From Blasia pusilla (lineage: Eukaryota > Marchantiophyta > Marchantiopsida > Blasiales): a DNA stretch of 64,000 nt. The DNA lies in contig CM114271.1 in NCBI GenBank assembly GCA_050084515.1, forward strand, positions 38,068,001 to 38,132,000, in the 5' to 3' direction. The notes below the pieces were generated by a model. The model ran no database searches and was not told the DNA's origin. It saw nothing but the letters and a program-made list of their open reading frames with translations. The translations under genes and the position numbers were made by a program. Below, piece after piece: positions 1-12,253 of this stretch (the stretch's first letter is position 1; each line of letters opens with the position of its first letter).

Positions 1-117
1 ACACGAGGACACATCTTCATCCCCCGGCTGGCCATAGAGATGTATGGGGCTATGGGGGAGAGGTTCGACGGGATGCGCCCATCATCTCCACTCGAGAAAT
101 GGGTTGTCCTTAGCTGA
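1..117 (+). other. Possible tail of an unrecognised ORF entering from the left edge
   Basis: Frame 1 is open from the window edge to a TGA at 115-117. It includes the stretch GHIFIPRLAIEMYGAMGERF. The segment is GC-richer than the following 800 bases. I recognise no family. It could be the end of a host gene, the end of a mobile-element ORF, or chance. Confidence 0.2.
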
Positions 118-307
118 CAGGCGTGGTCTCCATAGCGTTGCGGCGTGCCAGGCTAATGGGATTTTCTGTGGAGACGCCGGCGCTAGAGGCCCACTTAGTA
201 GTAGTCATAGCTCTCTTGTTGTTTGATATTGTCTCTGCTTTGTTGGTGAGTTTAAATCGTTAGGGGGAATGCCCCTTCTTCCTTTCTGGTCGTGTTGTGG
301 CCTTCAG

Positions 308-382
308 GTTTTGACTCTTTGAGTCCCCCTCTTTTGTACTTCCGATGGGTTTTCCATCACTCGTTTTTATCGAAGTGCATCT
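308..382. repeat. 75-bp dispersed repeat, copy 1
   Basis: By eye these 75 bases are identical to 49003-49077, and the last 39 match 35616-35660 apart from three extra Ts. The flanks of the copies are unrelated. The unit holds two small hairpins: GACTC-TTT-GAGTC (313-325) and GATGG-GTTTT-CCATC (344-358). No ORF or target-site duplication is obvious. It may be a short non-autonomous transposon remnant or a small RNA module. Confidence 0.8.
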
Positions 383-1089
383 TCCTCCTGAGTCTGCAGT
401 ATGGGTTCTTCCGGTCAATTATGCTGATTAATTTAATCCATATCATCATAATCCAGCTTATTCCTATGAACGCCATTTTGATGTTAAGCTGTTCTCCGGT
501 CAATTATGTTAATATTATCCATATCATTATGGTATTATAATTTCTCCATTATTATTTTCCAGTTAATTATGGTCTCCTAATTTCTAACATTATTCTCAAC
601 ATCATAAAAATGATAGGAAAAATTAATGTAAGAAAATACCGTTCGGTTAATTTTTGAGCGGTATTTTAAATCAATTTTGAAAAATATTATTTTTCCGGAA
701 GGCGAGTGATTCTATTGGTTGAAATTGTCAAAAGGAGAATAGTTTACAAAATGAATGGGCATTCTCCAATACTAATATAGATGGTAACATAGTTGGTATT
801 TTGAAGTGGCCTTTGAAGTTGGAAATTTTCGTGGGTGTGAAATTATAGGGAAGAAAGAGGTTCTATTTAAATCTTGGGATAAAGGAAAGTGGTCATAAAA
901 GGAAGATTTATTTGATACTCTCCCATAAAGTGGAGGAGTGGGGATATTTGTAGCGAAGAATGGGGTATTCATTAAATGGATTACTACTTCTTCTTCAAGA
1001 AGGAAAATATTTGTTTGTTACAAAGACCAAGAAAATATTTGGGACCCAAGAGTGTAAGAATGGGGTGTTCATTAAGGGTCTAGCATGTC
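383..1089. other. AT-rich intergenic sequence with a 9-bp inverted repeat
   Basis: I see no gene here. The sequence is AT-rich with short open frames only. The arms AAAATACCG (633-641) and CGGTATTTT (659-667) form a perfect inverted repeat around a 17-base loop. Confidence 0.5.
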
Positions 1090-1730
1090 ATAATAGGATT
1101 TGCAATAAGCCACGCACTCGCTCCTGTATCCGCACGTAAACGTAGGCGAGCTCGATAAACATCATGGAATACTGGAAAAGTTAATTTGGTGCAAATTCTC
1201 GGAGATATGCTCTTGAAGTCGATCAAGTCCTTCCATAACCAATTGACTAAAAGGTGGTAGAATTGCTTGTATAGCGAGAGGAAGAAGAGCTTGGGCAAAT
1301 CCCAATTGTTGTTGAAATAATAGGTCCCCCCTCCTCTACATGGGCGACACGATCCATCAAAATAGGAGTATCTCCTTGGAGAAATCTAAAACCTTGAAGC
1401 CATAATCGCTGCTACCAACACCCAATTCCCCCAAAAAAGTTGTTGGATCACATGCGATTGTAGAATAAAACCCCACCCCTACAAAAAAAAATAGGCAAGA
1501 TAGTTTGTCATGAAGCCAAGACACCATCGTCTCCCTCAAATGCATTCGGGCCAAGAAGTTGACAAAAAGTTTCCAAGATAGAAGTGTCAAAAGAGGCCAA
1601 CCAATATAAGCACGTTGAAATGGGAGGACAAGTGCGAAGAAGATAGGAGGGACATCGTAGAAAATATTTGGAGAGAATCCCATAAGCTACTTGGAGTACC
1701 CCTCCACGAGATAACATATGAAACCATTCT
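1090..1730 (-). pseudogene. Fragment of a non-LTR retrotransposon reverse transcriptase gene
   Basis: This stretch is a diverged copy of 12955-13610, the part of the larger non-LTR element between the RT palm and the C-terminal domain. Shared landmarks are the ARLRLRADTGASAWLIANP region (compare ARLRSCAGIGAGAWLIANP in the larger copy) and a nearly identical run ending GAGAGAATCCCATAAGC on the plus strand. Frames are broken by stops and small indels. Both ends of the homology stop abruptly, so this is a truncated or recombined scrap in the same orientation as the larger copy. Confidence 0.75.
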
Positions 1731-3657
1731 AATAATATCTATTTGATTTTTCTTTCTAAAACTTGTAATTTTACCAAACTTGGAAAAATCATCTCACTTT
1801 AAGAGGGAAAAAATTCCCACAAAAGTAGTCGGTGAAGTTTTTAAATGTGCATAGGGCATGCTATTATGCATGTACTAGGACAAGAAGGAGACGTAGTTGT
1901 TGGTTGGTGAATCATACATGGATAATTCTCATACCCTCCACTAAGCAAAAAGTATTCCATCCATGAAAGAGATAGAGAAACTATGATGAATCTACCAGCC
2001 ATCAAACAATGCATACCTTAAAAACAAGAGAGGGAACTAACCGTATATAACTCTTGGAATTAAATGATGAAATTGAGAACTCAAATAATTACATTGAGCA
2101 TTCAGAATTGTGCCTCTTTTAATAATGGAGTAAAGCCAATGATGAATAACGAAAAATAAAATTAAAGAAGCACACACGTCAAGGACATACATACTATGTA
2201 AGATTTGAACCGTGCATGATAGGGACATATAGGAAATCATAGCATTGTGGTCAAACCAATATCCAATTCATAGAGTGGGAAAAGAAGCCAAAGGTTGCTC
2301 TCAACAATGTAGTACATGGTTTAGACGAAGAGAAGGAGATTAAATCATTTTTATAACAGCCCTGTTCTTACAAGGCGCCTCATTTCCCTTCCACTCTTGT
2401 AGGACACTCGTCTACTTCAGCTTTAAAAGCTTCTATTCCACTCGTATTTCCCATTGTTGTTGTTGTTTCTTCTTCTTCTTCTTCGAATTCTCCATGGGAA
2501 ACTCATCAAACAGGGAACAGAGGTAACGTTTACCTTCCCACTCAGCCATGGATCTCATCGATGTTAACACTGCAAAATCTACAGTGATAGTGGCTGAAAG
2601 AAGGCAAACAAACTGCAAGATCTCTCACTTGGGTACTGAGAATATGCATAGCAGACTGTAGCAGACAAGCGGGTGATTGAATGAAGGGGCTCAAAAACCA
2701 GTCTTGTCACACCCTCTACCATTCTAACCCATGGCTCAGGTGGTGCACACATTCTGAAAACCTTGAAGCGTCCGAAAGAGTTCCATCAGAGGTTCGTTTC
2801 TGAGGACCACCTTCCATCATGTTCCACTCACTCATTCAGGACAGGTCCAGTAAGCTGCAAATGGCAACATGACAGATGAAACTTAAGTTCATTCATGAGC
2901 TCAACGAAGAAAGAGAGCACCTGCTACACCTACTCGTTAGTCATAGCCAATAGAACTAACTTGAGGGTGGCTACTATCAGCTTAAGCTGGATGTGAAAGT
3001 TGCCACCTTTTCTGCTTCCCACATTCTGAATCGTCAACACCTACAACACGACTATAACTTGGGACTGTTCTTTAGATAAGGAATGGCTTCAGCAACACTG
3101 CTGTTTAGTATCTTCTCTGCCACTCACAAACAGATTGAGCTGGATATGAAAGTTACCACCTTTCTGCGTCCAACATTGAACAGCCCTCAACACTCCAACC
3201 CAAAACAAGCAACACTACTCTACCGTTGGGTACCTTCTAAATCGTCAACACACACATTCAGCAGCCCTTAAAACTAAAACACGGCTGTAACTTGGGACTG
3301 TTCTCTAGATAATGTAAGGCTCAAGTAACACTGCTGTTGAGTACCTTCTCTTTTGGCCAGCTCCCACTACTTCAGAGATTGCAAGCTGCAGTGGTACCGC
3401 CTCACCTGCAGAGAAAAAAATAATGTCCAACTTAGTTGGTGAATGAACTTAAAGTGTCATCGGGTATGGAAGATGAAAATAGCATGCACCTTAGGCTAGA
3501 ACTTCAGTCTCATAGGACTCGAGAGTGCAAAATGAAGTCTTGAAAATCTCCACTCTACAAGGCCAGCTTTGTACTTGGTATCTTCTCATTTTGATCTATA
3601 AAGTAGGAAGAAGTGGAATTCGCACATGTAGAAATCTGTAGCTAGTAGAAATGATCG
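1731..3657. other. Intergenic sequence downstream of the histidine kinase, with imperfect direct repeats
   Basis: No gene is recognised. The right part (about 2700-3657) probably contains the kinase 3' UTR. Imperfect direct repeats occur at 2985-3130 and 3135-3355. They share ACTTGGGACTGTTCT (3056 and 3290 regions) and an AACACTGCTGTT-type motif about 236 bases apart. A short (GTT)n(CTT)n tract lies at about 2456-2484. Confidence 0.45.
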
Positions 3658-6600
3658 TTACCTTCTAGTATCCATGAGTCTTGCGGGTGGCAGGTACTTG
3701 TCAATGACGTCCAGCAACTGGTTGATATCAAATGGCTTTCCAAGATAGCCATCCATACCGCATGACAAGCATGTCTGCTCATACCCGTGAATTGCATGGG
3801 CTGTCAAACCCAGTATCGGCAGTCTTCTCCGTCCCTTCAGCAATTCCTCCTCTCGGATTCTTCTTGTCGCCTCCAATCCATCCATTTGTGGCATCTGACA
3901 TGAACGGGCCCTTATAAGTCTATACACCCAACTGTTTTTCAAACCCAATTGCTTCAAGTTCTTCAAATCCTCGAAAGTGATATGCTTAGTCAGGAGTATA
4001 TTCATCCGTCACTTGCAATTCATTAGTCTGAGTGACCACTCCAAAGAGACGCATCTGATCGTATCTCGACCAAAGCAGAAGTTGCAAAGGAATTGGGGAG
4101 GAAACACTGTGATAGTAGTCAGTGACGATACCTGTACATCCATTAAAATAAGATCAAAGCTATTAGGATTGGCTCGCACAGCCTCCAAGACGTGAAGGCC
4201 ATCTCCAACGACCGTCACTATGTGTCCATACTTCTCTAACTGTCGGCTTGCCACTTTCTGGTTTATAACATTATCTTCAGCGAGAAGAACATGTAACTTC
4301 AGGTCTGTATGAGACTGATGAGTCCTTTCTGAAGAATCATCGCTTCCACGCTGTTTCTGTGAAGTGTATGGTACAGAAGGTTTCTGTCCAGTTTCCCCTG
4401 AACATGAAGGGACAACTGTATCTACAAAGTTGAGGCTGCTGTAGCTTCTTACGTCTACTTTACTTCTATCACTACGTTCAACTGTGAGACTACATTTGAG
4501 AGGAGTTTCTACCCCAAAAAACGGCCGTTGTGCGGTTTGATCCGCAGCGCATTGTTTTAAAGTTGGTTTACTGCATTCCATCGATGGTTGTTGACAACAA
4601 CCCAAGGTCTTGGTTGATGGAGATGACATGGCTACTGAATTGCAACCCTTCAAGCTAGTTTCAGAGTCTGAGCATCGACAATCTCTTGTTACGCTCATTG
4701 AGTCTTTATCAAGGACCCCTTCCTTCCAGCTTGCCAGCATAAGATCCAGGTTTTCAACAGATATCCTTGGCTTCCACGCCATTTCACTAGATGGTAAAGT
4801 TTCGCTATGCGTACGCACTGTCGTGTGTCTGTGGGCATCCAACGAATATTGGCCAATACACTTGTTTGACGCATTCATATTGACAAGAAGTTCTAGACCA
4901 TAGTTGGGAGCGCCTTCGTGACCGACTCCTTTCACGTAACTCGTTGCGGTCGATCCTGCGTCTGCGTAGGCCAATCAAAGCTCGTGCATTATTTCCACTG
5001 GGATTCGTTCTGTATTGAAGAGAACGTCAAAAAATCACATTGCTTTCCTTGAACACAAAGTGCACGCTTCCAAAATTCTCTCCTTCGCAATACCCACCTG
5101 ATAACCCTGCCGATGCCACTTCGTCAGCTGTATCCGGAGACGATTCGCAATTTCGATTACAACATCCACCCAGGCGGCCCTTTGAACTTGAATCCGAATT
5201 CTCTTTGATTTCGCTTGAAAGGCCCAAGGGGACATAGAATGAAAAACAACTCCCCTTGCCCATCTCACTCTCTGCCTGAAGTTTACCACCCAAAAGCTCT
5301 ACAAATCTGGACAGATGGAAAAAAGAAAAAATCGAACTCGTTAGTTTTCAACGTACGTGCAACGAACAATTGCTGTCCATGTTAAACAAAGGTATTCGAA
5401 CGTGAGACAATTTTATGGGAATGATCTGAAAAGCTACAGCCGCCATAATAGCAAGGCTACTTACTTCACCAAAGCTGACATCCCATCCCAACTCACAATG
5501 TGCTCAAACGTACCTTTGCACAATGCAGAGTCCAAGGCCAGTGCCTCCATACAATCGTGAAGTTGATGCATCTGCCTGAGTGAAAGGGGTGAAAATGTCT
5601 TGTAATTTCTCACTGCTGATACCAATGCCTGTGTCACGAACCTCGAAGACAACAGGTACGCAATGCAGAGATCCATCATTTTTGTAGATGGCAACGTTTG
5701 GAGATTTGCGTACATTGGCGATGTCAAGTGAACAACATTTCCAATCCGAAGGTTTTGCGAACACCGATATCACCCTAGCTGGGGAGCTTCGATCATTAGA
5801 GTTTCCAGATGAAGAGCTATCAGAGATCGCCATGTCAGTCGCGACTCTGATCTGATCCTCTGAATCCTTGTACACACTGCACTTAGCAGATTCATAACCC
5901 CCGTCAACTTTCACTTGCACTGTAACCGAGCCTTCATGTGTGAATTTCAGAGCATTACCAACTGCGATAAGACAAGCGAACCATCCATGAGATGCCCCGT
6001 TTTAGAAATGAGGTTTCCTGAACGGGGAAACGGATAAAAGTCTTGACAATCAGTAAGATTCCAAAATAGAACATCTGGCATGAGCGTTTTGATTCTCTCA
6101 AAGTCCAGCAACTGATCTTCTGGTGACGGACGATTGTATCAAAGCTAGCATTGAGCTTAAAACTGTCTGTGTGTCTGGCAGATAAACCCCAGATTACCGC
6201 GTCGAGGGTGCATGAAAGCCACTAACATCCAACCTACGACTGCATCTAGTACTCACAGGCGAAAGCTCAAACCATATCATGTGCTGAAACGCTATAGAGG
6301 GGGAATCTTACTCAGATTGAGAAGACACTGCTGAATCTTGCCAGAATCACCAACCATCCACTCTGGCACAGTCTCATCAACTTCACACACCAACGCCAAA
6401 CTCTTTTCTTTAGCTCGCGTGTGGAGCATTCGTACAGTGGTGGTCACCAAAACACGGACATTGAAAGGCACGAACTCTACTTCAACCCGTCCTGCCTCGA
6501 TCTTTGCTAGATCTAGAATACTGTTGATTATGTGCAGGAGCAAATTTGCACACTCTGTCACTGACTGCAGACTGTCTCTTTGATCCACACTCAGGTCTGA

Positions 6601-9241
6601 GTCAAGTAGTAGGGCTGTCATTCCCATAATCCCATGAATGGGTGTCCTGGCGCCATTAAAAATAAGACACCGGTTAGATTGGCACTCAAAAGAGAGAACT
6701 GATCATTATCTCCCAAGATCTTGTTTCCTGACGGACCAAGCAGATAGGATAAGAGTGATATAAACCTGTGGCGTAAAATGGAATGAAGCAGCTCGTTTTT
6801 CGACATATATAATGATAGAAGTTGCAGTGATCGTAAAGCTGAAACATCTGCAAGTTAGGCACACCAAGTACACGGTTCATGGCGACGCCTAAAAGCTATT
6901 ACATATTTCCTGTCCGTCCGTCTTCATGGGTTCTTGTGAAAGACCAAGATAATCTGGGCCACTCCTGCAATGATACACCCTGTTCACCATTCGGAAATGA
7001 AATCCTGATGCCAACTCATCAAGAAGGCTGTCGACTTCTGAAATACAACTCCAGAAGTTACCCAAAATTGGGAAAGGAAGACCTGTCATTCTCCATTCAC
7101 AGAAAGAGAATACGGCCCCGAATGGAGCTTGTCCTCATACTTATAGCTTCTCAAACGAGTGCATCTCGTCCAAATTGTTGCACTATACGACAATCCGAAT
7201 TGTTATTGAGCACTTCTATTGATGCTCAGTAGATGCAAACTTGTAGTTGATTTAGGAGTGTCTTAATAGAACTGAATACCACACTTCTAGAAACAGGCTT
7301 GAATGACCCAATTCCAAACTTCAATACACGCATATGGGCACCGAAAACAGATGTCCTAGATCCCTATAGGTCTACCGAGAAACGACGGTGAACCCAAATG
7401 GTCTTCCAGCGTACATAAACGAAGTAGGGAGGATTTTTCAAGGATGAATGAGATTCAACAATCTGAAGCGATGTAGTCGTCCATAAAGTTAAGTTCTGCG
7501 GAAAAGGCAAGTACGATTCGCAAATTGAGTGCAAGTGTTCCTTACAAATACTTACATTACTCGAGTAGCACAGGAAGACATACATCTTGTGAGCATGAAG
7601 ATAGATGTCCATTTCGCTATCTACAGCATCTTCACTATGCCTTTCCCCACAAGAAAAAGATTGAATGGAAACTTTTCACAGCCACATTCACTCGACCACT
7701 ACAAGCATGGCTAATCAAAGATTCCAACAAGAACCAGCAGGTAGAGAAGCCACTGTATTTCGTGTCTCATTTTGGCACGAGAAGCATGCTCTGCACCCCT
7801 ACAACCATGGCCAATCGGATTTTGCAACCAGAAGCAGTTGATAGAGAACGCACCGTATTTCATGACTCATGTTGGCAAGGAAATCAGACTTGGCTTGACT
7901 GGCTTCCTCCGCCTTCCTCTGCGACTCTTTGAGATCTTCATTTGCCTTCACGAGTTCTTGAGTCCTTTGGCTCACCGTGTTCTCAAGTTCCTCATTCATG
8001 TTATGCAAGTCCCTCGCCAACTGCTTTTTTTCTCGAACTGCTGCAGCGAGAAGAATCCCGACCAACCCCAGAACCGATGTAAATAGTTCAATCTGGAGGA
8101 TAAGTTTGGGAGAAGATACCGGTGTTGGACTCCCTGCCATTCTGTAGAGCGCACCTTTACCTCTCACGCTGGACCACGCGCAGACGTAAGAGATAGTGAA
8201 GACCACAAGAGCACAGCCCAGGCGATTGAAGCGAAACGCGCTCAGGATTATGATGGGGAAGAGAAGGTAAGGGAGAGGGTGGATTATAGTCTGGAGATTA
8301 GAGATGAAAATTATGATGACAAGACCTACAGTGACGACTGTCAGTGAGAACGCTTCTACAAGCTTGCGGGGACGAAGCAGAGAAGGCCGTGGCTTCCAAG
8401 CCAAAAAATGAGTTGCAGCCGGGGAGATGGTCAGAATGCCAGACAACACTCCCAACCAATTGGTACCCCAATAGAGATAGTAATCAGGCCACAGTACCAA
8501 GGAACTGGAACAGAACACCAGGGTAATCAAGGTGTCGAAAACCAAAGTACAAATCAGGACTATGACAAGGTACTGTATTGCTTCTTTTATGGATTCAATG
8601 GTGGGTATTTTTCTCCCATTTTCTCGACATAAGGCTTTGTGCAGAAAATGACTCTCTGTGAAAACTTCCGCTGTTCCCAGAAAAGAAGCGGCGAAGATTA
8701 CTACACCCCGGGTCGTTGAAATTAGATAATGTGCTCGTGCAGCTGCATAGATGCGCGACGTAAAGAATCCGGCAAAAACACCTAGGATTGTCGAATTTTT
8801 CCACTTGCAACCGATTGATAACCCGATTGCCTGAGGTAGGTGGATGGGGAACAGGACAGTCTTCCCCAAAGATTGACGCAGCACTTCCACAGAGCTTTCG
8901 TATGTGAGGATGCCGGTGATGAGGGTCACGACCATCACCAAACCATTGAGAAAGAGAAAGTTACACCATTCCTGAACGTCTTTTGGCCTCTTCCTGAGGA
9001 TCCTCCTCCACGAATTCAAGGCCCTGTCCCACAACGCCACGCTCATCCAACGGCTGCAACGACCCATGCGCGGCCGAATTCGTCTGCGTTGACTGGTCAG
9101 TAGATTCATGTCCACGCAGCTGGTGATTTGACTGCTGCTCCGGCCTCTTAACATTTCGCTCCACATATTCTCGTCTGTTTTAGAACCACTGTTAGTGTTA
9201 TCGTACAGCAGCTCTAGCTCCGAACAATTATCCCGCACCAT
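3658..9241 (-). CDS. Hybrid histidine kinase with MASE1-like membrane sensor (six exons)
   Basis: Proposed exons (minus strand): 9241-7854, 6646-6312, 5961-5514, 5306-5098, 4961-4132, 3894-3658. All introns are GT-AG, the frame is kept and the product is about 1148 residues. Residues 93-402 form about eight hydrophobic segments with MASE1-type landmarks ([39 protein letters not shown]). A coiled coil (405-450) leads to the HisKA box [15 protein letters not shown], with phospho-acceptor His460. The ATPase domain has an N-box (IGNALKFT), G1 (DTGIGIS), F-box (FTPFTQAD) and G2 (GGTGLGL). A long Ser-rich linker precedes one receiver with the acidic pair Glu1022-Asp1023, Asp1068 and Lys1123. Family knowledge says it autophosphorylates and relays phosphate to its own receiver and then to phosphotransfer proteins; the ligand is unknown. 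There is no CHASE or ethylene-binding domain. The exon 4/5 junction is the least certain. The ATG at 9241 is the first in frame. Confidence 0.88.
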
Positions 9242-9529
9242 CTCCCCGGACCACCACAACCATCGCCCTTCTGTCCAAAGATGTAATCTACGCGGGATTC
9301 ATGATGTGCCTTGCTTTGCCTGCAGCAGAATCCGTCACCCTGGCACTTCTACCCGTGGACGACGTCCATCGCCCAATGAAATCCACCAAGGATCCTTTGC
9401 CCTGTCCTTTCTCACCCTTCTCAATTCTTTTTCTTTGCTGAACTCTTTCGCCTCCCTTCTCGGACGCCAATCAGCCTGAATATGCATCGACCTTTCGTGA
9501 ATTCAACGCCCTCCACAGCCTCCTCCTCC

Positions 9530-9531
<2 letters not shown>

Positions 9532-9567
<36 letters not shown>

Positions 9568-9575
9568 CTCTCTCA
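9532..9575. repeat. (TC)n microsatellite
   Basis: A run of TC dinucleotides with one CG interruption lies about 290 bases upstream of the kinase ATG. On the gene's sense strand it reads GAGAGA. Confidence 0.95.
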
Positions 9576-9861
9576 ACTGTTGCACAATTTGCGAATCAAT
9601 TCGGGCCCCCGTGGACAATAAATCACTTCATTCATTCATTCGTGCGTGCATGCATACATTAATCGATTTCCAGCGCCTGAACATGAGGCGCTGGAAATCG
9701 ACAACTGACGGCGATGAAAACGATGGCGAATCATACGGAGCCACGGGCGTCGCAGTCGCAGTCCGCCCAGTCTCTTAAGGCGATCCGGACTACTTCCATG
9801 TTCTCGGTTGGAAACCACGCACGAGGGCGGGGGTTTCTCGCGGACCGGATCAGCCCCCCGC

Positions 9862-9862
9862 G

Positions 9863-9890
<28 letters not shown>
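9862..9890. repeat. (TC)n microsatellite
   Basis: An uninterrupted run of TC dinucleotides lies in the GC-rich region upstream of the histidine kinase and reads GAGAGA on the sense strand. Confidence 0.95.
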
Positions 9891-9893
<3 letters not shown>

Positions 9894-11515
9894 AACAAAC
9901 AAAAAGACAACAAGCGAGTGATTTCCCCGCGAAATCACGCGATCTGGAATTGGCCAGCAGATCGGAATTCGGTCCTGCGAGTACCCCCTCCCCTGTCAGC
10001 AATTGGCATCGCCGTCCCGTCGCACAAGCGCACAATTCATCCCCGCGACCAGCAACACCAACGCCTTCAATCGCAAACCCGAAAGTCTGTCCCACCGGAA
10101 ACCCATCTCCTAGCGAGCTCCCGCAATGCGAATCCTTTCTCTCCCATGGTCTCATCGGGTCCCCATGGACGACGACAATAATATCCGCAAATCCCTCCGT
10201 CCCCCAATATTATCACTACCGTCCCAGTGCGAGCGCGCCACGCTCCACGTAGCCAGCGAACAATCCGTACAGCTCCGCTGAAGCCTTCCGGTGATCCGAC
10301 GCACAGGCAGAACAGAGTGAGTGAGCGGAACTGCGAGAGAACAGAACACAAAGTGGAGGAAACCGCGACGCAGCAGTTCGACGGACGACCAAGAGGTGGT
10401 AGCAACGACGGGCGAGCACGCGCCAGCGCACCACGCGAGAGAGAGAGAGAGAGATGTTTATGTGAGGGATGGCCCGGGATTCCCCTCAGGTGACGCGGTG
10501 GAATTTGGAAGCGAGTGGCGAATCGGGCAGCGACCGTAGCGCGCTGCAATGAATGAATCCCACGAGCATCGAGTAGTGAGTAGTGGCGAGGCGATGCGAT
10601 GCGATGCGATGCGAGGGCATGGGAATCGGCAGAGAATTGTAGCGCTGAGTGTCTTTGGACGCTGAGATCAGATGGGCAGAATTCGACGGAGAGAGTGCGG
10701 CCGATGAATGAACGACTGACCGACTTCCATCACGATGCTCGAGCCACGGCACAATAGCTCGCACCGCCACGTGTTACAACGCCGGTGCTACGCGTGTGCA
10801 TCCAACATGAACAGCGCGAGGTGGATCCGGAGCAGGAACACCACCACCTCGGCCCTCGTCTCCGATCCTCTCCCTCCACTTGAGTCGTCCCTCCCCCCAG
10901 CGACCAGTTCGTTGTCCTCCGCTGCTCCCCGATTTTACCACACACGATGGTAGATAAATAAATAAACAAATACAGAAATCCCGTCCCATACCTCACCGCC
11001 GTCCCTATGCTCTCGGGAGTCGGTCCCCGCCTCCCCCAACTTGCAACAAAACGAAAGAGCAATTCCAACTCCGTCGGCTCCGGCAGAGCTCCCAGTTTCC
11101 ACTTCCTCACACCCTCTTCCGTCCGCCACCCGGGAAGGGCGCGCGCAGCCAGCCAGCTGGCCCCGAACACTGTGAATTGCGCTCACTTGACGCGCGGAAG
11201 GCCGCGTAGCTTGTCCTCGAATCACCCGCAGCACAGTCGAAAACTTGGTCTGAACAAGGGCTCAATCGGCGCATGCGGGTTTCAAGTTGCCAACAGTCGG
11301 TACCTTCCGTGGGAATATCCTCCGCCTCTCTATTGGCCTGTCACTGTACATTCCTCGCAAACGTCTCTTGTACTGAAGACCTCTCGCCCTCCGAATCTTT
11401 TCTTTCCCAGATCCAAGGAAATTCAGCGCACCTCCCCCAACCTCGCTTTTCTAGTTGCCCCGACACGGTCGGGAAAAACCGAGCGTTTCTGAGTTCTGAC
11501 TGCCCGGGCATATAA

Positions 11516-12253
11516 CCAAATATTTTCAACGGTCCACTCTATTCTATTAAAGATTAGATTGTGCAATTTTTTTACTCTCTTTCTTTCATGTTTTTTCTTT
11601 TCTTGGTCTTCTCTTGATATTTATTTTATAATAAAGTGGATATATAATGAGAGGATTCTTTCAAATTTCTTTTTCTCTTAATTTGAAAAAAAGAAACGTT
11701 TTATTCCATTATGTTCTTTATACAAATTTAGTTTTTAGACTCATTATGGTATTTCGGCTATATTCGTATTAGAATTATGAAAACACATTTCAAATCCAAG
11801 AATCTTTAACCCAACTATATTCACAACTAAGACCCTACCTTCTCTAGGCATAATTTCTCTCTAGGGAGATTTAAATAAATGAAAGTATCTATTATTTTCA
11901 AACTGACCGTGTGGGGAAAAGGAGGGTTTTCACTTCATGTTGTTTTACACGTATGCCCAAAAAGTTTGGATACTCTCCAAAAATGGCACTTATATGAGTT
12001 TTGGTTGAGTTTCAACCAATGGGCTTTGAGGGGGCCATTCCACTTCTTTGGAATTTAAACTCTTCTCATATATCCATTTTATAATAAAATAAACCTCAAA
12101 AAAGGACAAAGAAAGGTAATAACATCTTAAAAGAGTCAAAAATGCATGAAAGAATGCAAAAAAGAAAATGGCAACTAGCCAACGTAAACACCGACTCAAC
12201 GAGCTACACGATTGATGGCATGAAACAAATCTGACAAGAACACGAGTGTTTGG
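11516..12253. other. AT-rich sequence between the kinase promoter and the non-LTR element
   Basis: No gene is recognised. The base composition changes abruptly at about 11515. The right end (about 12000-12253) is probably the 3' untranslated end of the minus-strand non-LTR element. I could not place a poly-A tail or target-site duplication. Confidence 0.4.

Larger units (their letters stand above)
9242..11515 (-). promoter_or_regulatory. GC-rich upstream and leader region of the histidine kinase gene
   Basis: This 2.3-kb stretch is CpG-rich and ends sharply at about 11515, where AT-rich DNA starts. It carries GA repeats on the gene's sense strand (9532-9575 and 9862-9890), a CT tract on the sense strand (about 10437-10453) and a short GCGAT repeat near 10590-10612. 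Open frames occur on both strands in several phases, as expected for GC-rich DNA, and none resembles a known protein. I read it as 5' UTR plus promoter. An unrecognised short gene cannot be excluded. Confidence 0.5.

Noticed and set aside
308-382. Hammerhead or snoRNA identity for the 75-bp repeat
   Set aside because: No CUGAUGA/GAAA hammerhead core and no paired C and D boxes are present, so I leave it unassigned.
4610-4903. 97-residue plus-strand frame inside the kinase
   Set aside because: It is antisense to the Ser-rich linker of kinase exon 5, which is in frame with the receiver domain.
5040-5220. Frameshift pseudogene reading of the kinase
   Set aside because: A GT-AG intron at 5097-4962 keeps frame with the receiver, so no frameshift is needed. 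The alternative frame is kept only as a finding.
9636-10549. Several 100-160 residue frames upstream of the kinase
   Set aside because: All are overlapping frames through TC/GA repeats and GC-rich leader DNA, on both strands, with no family resemblance.
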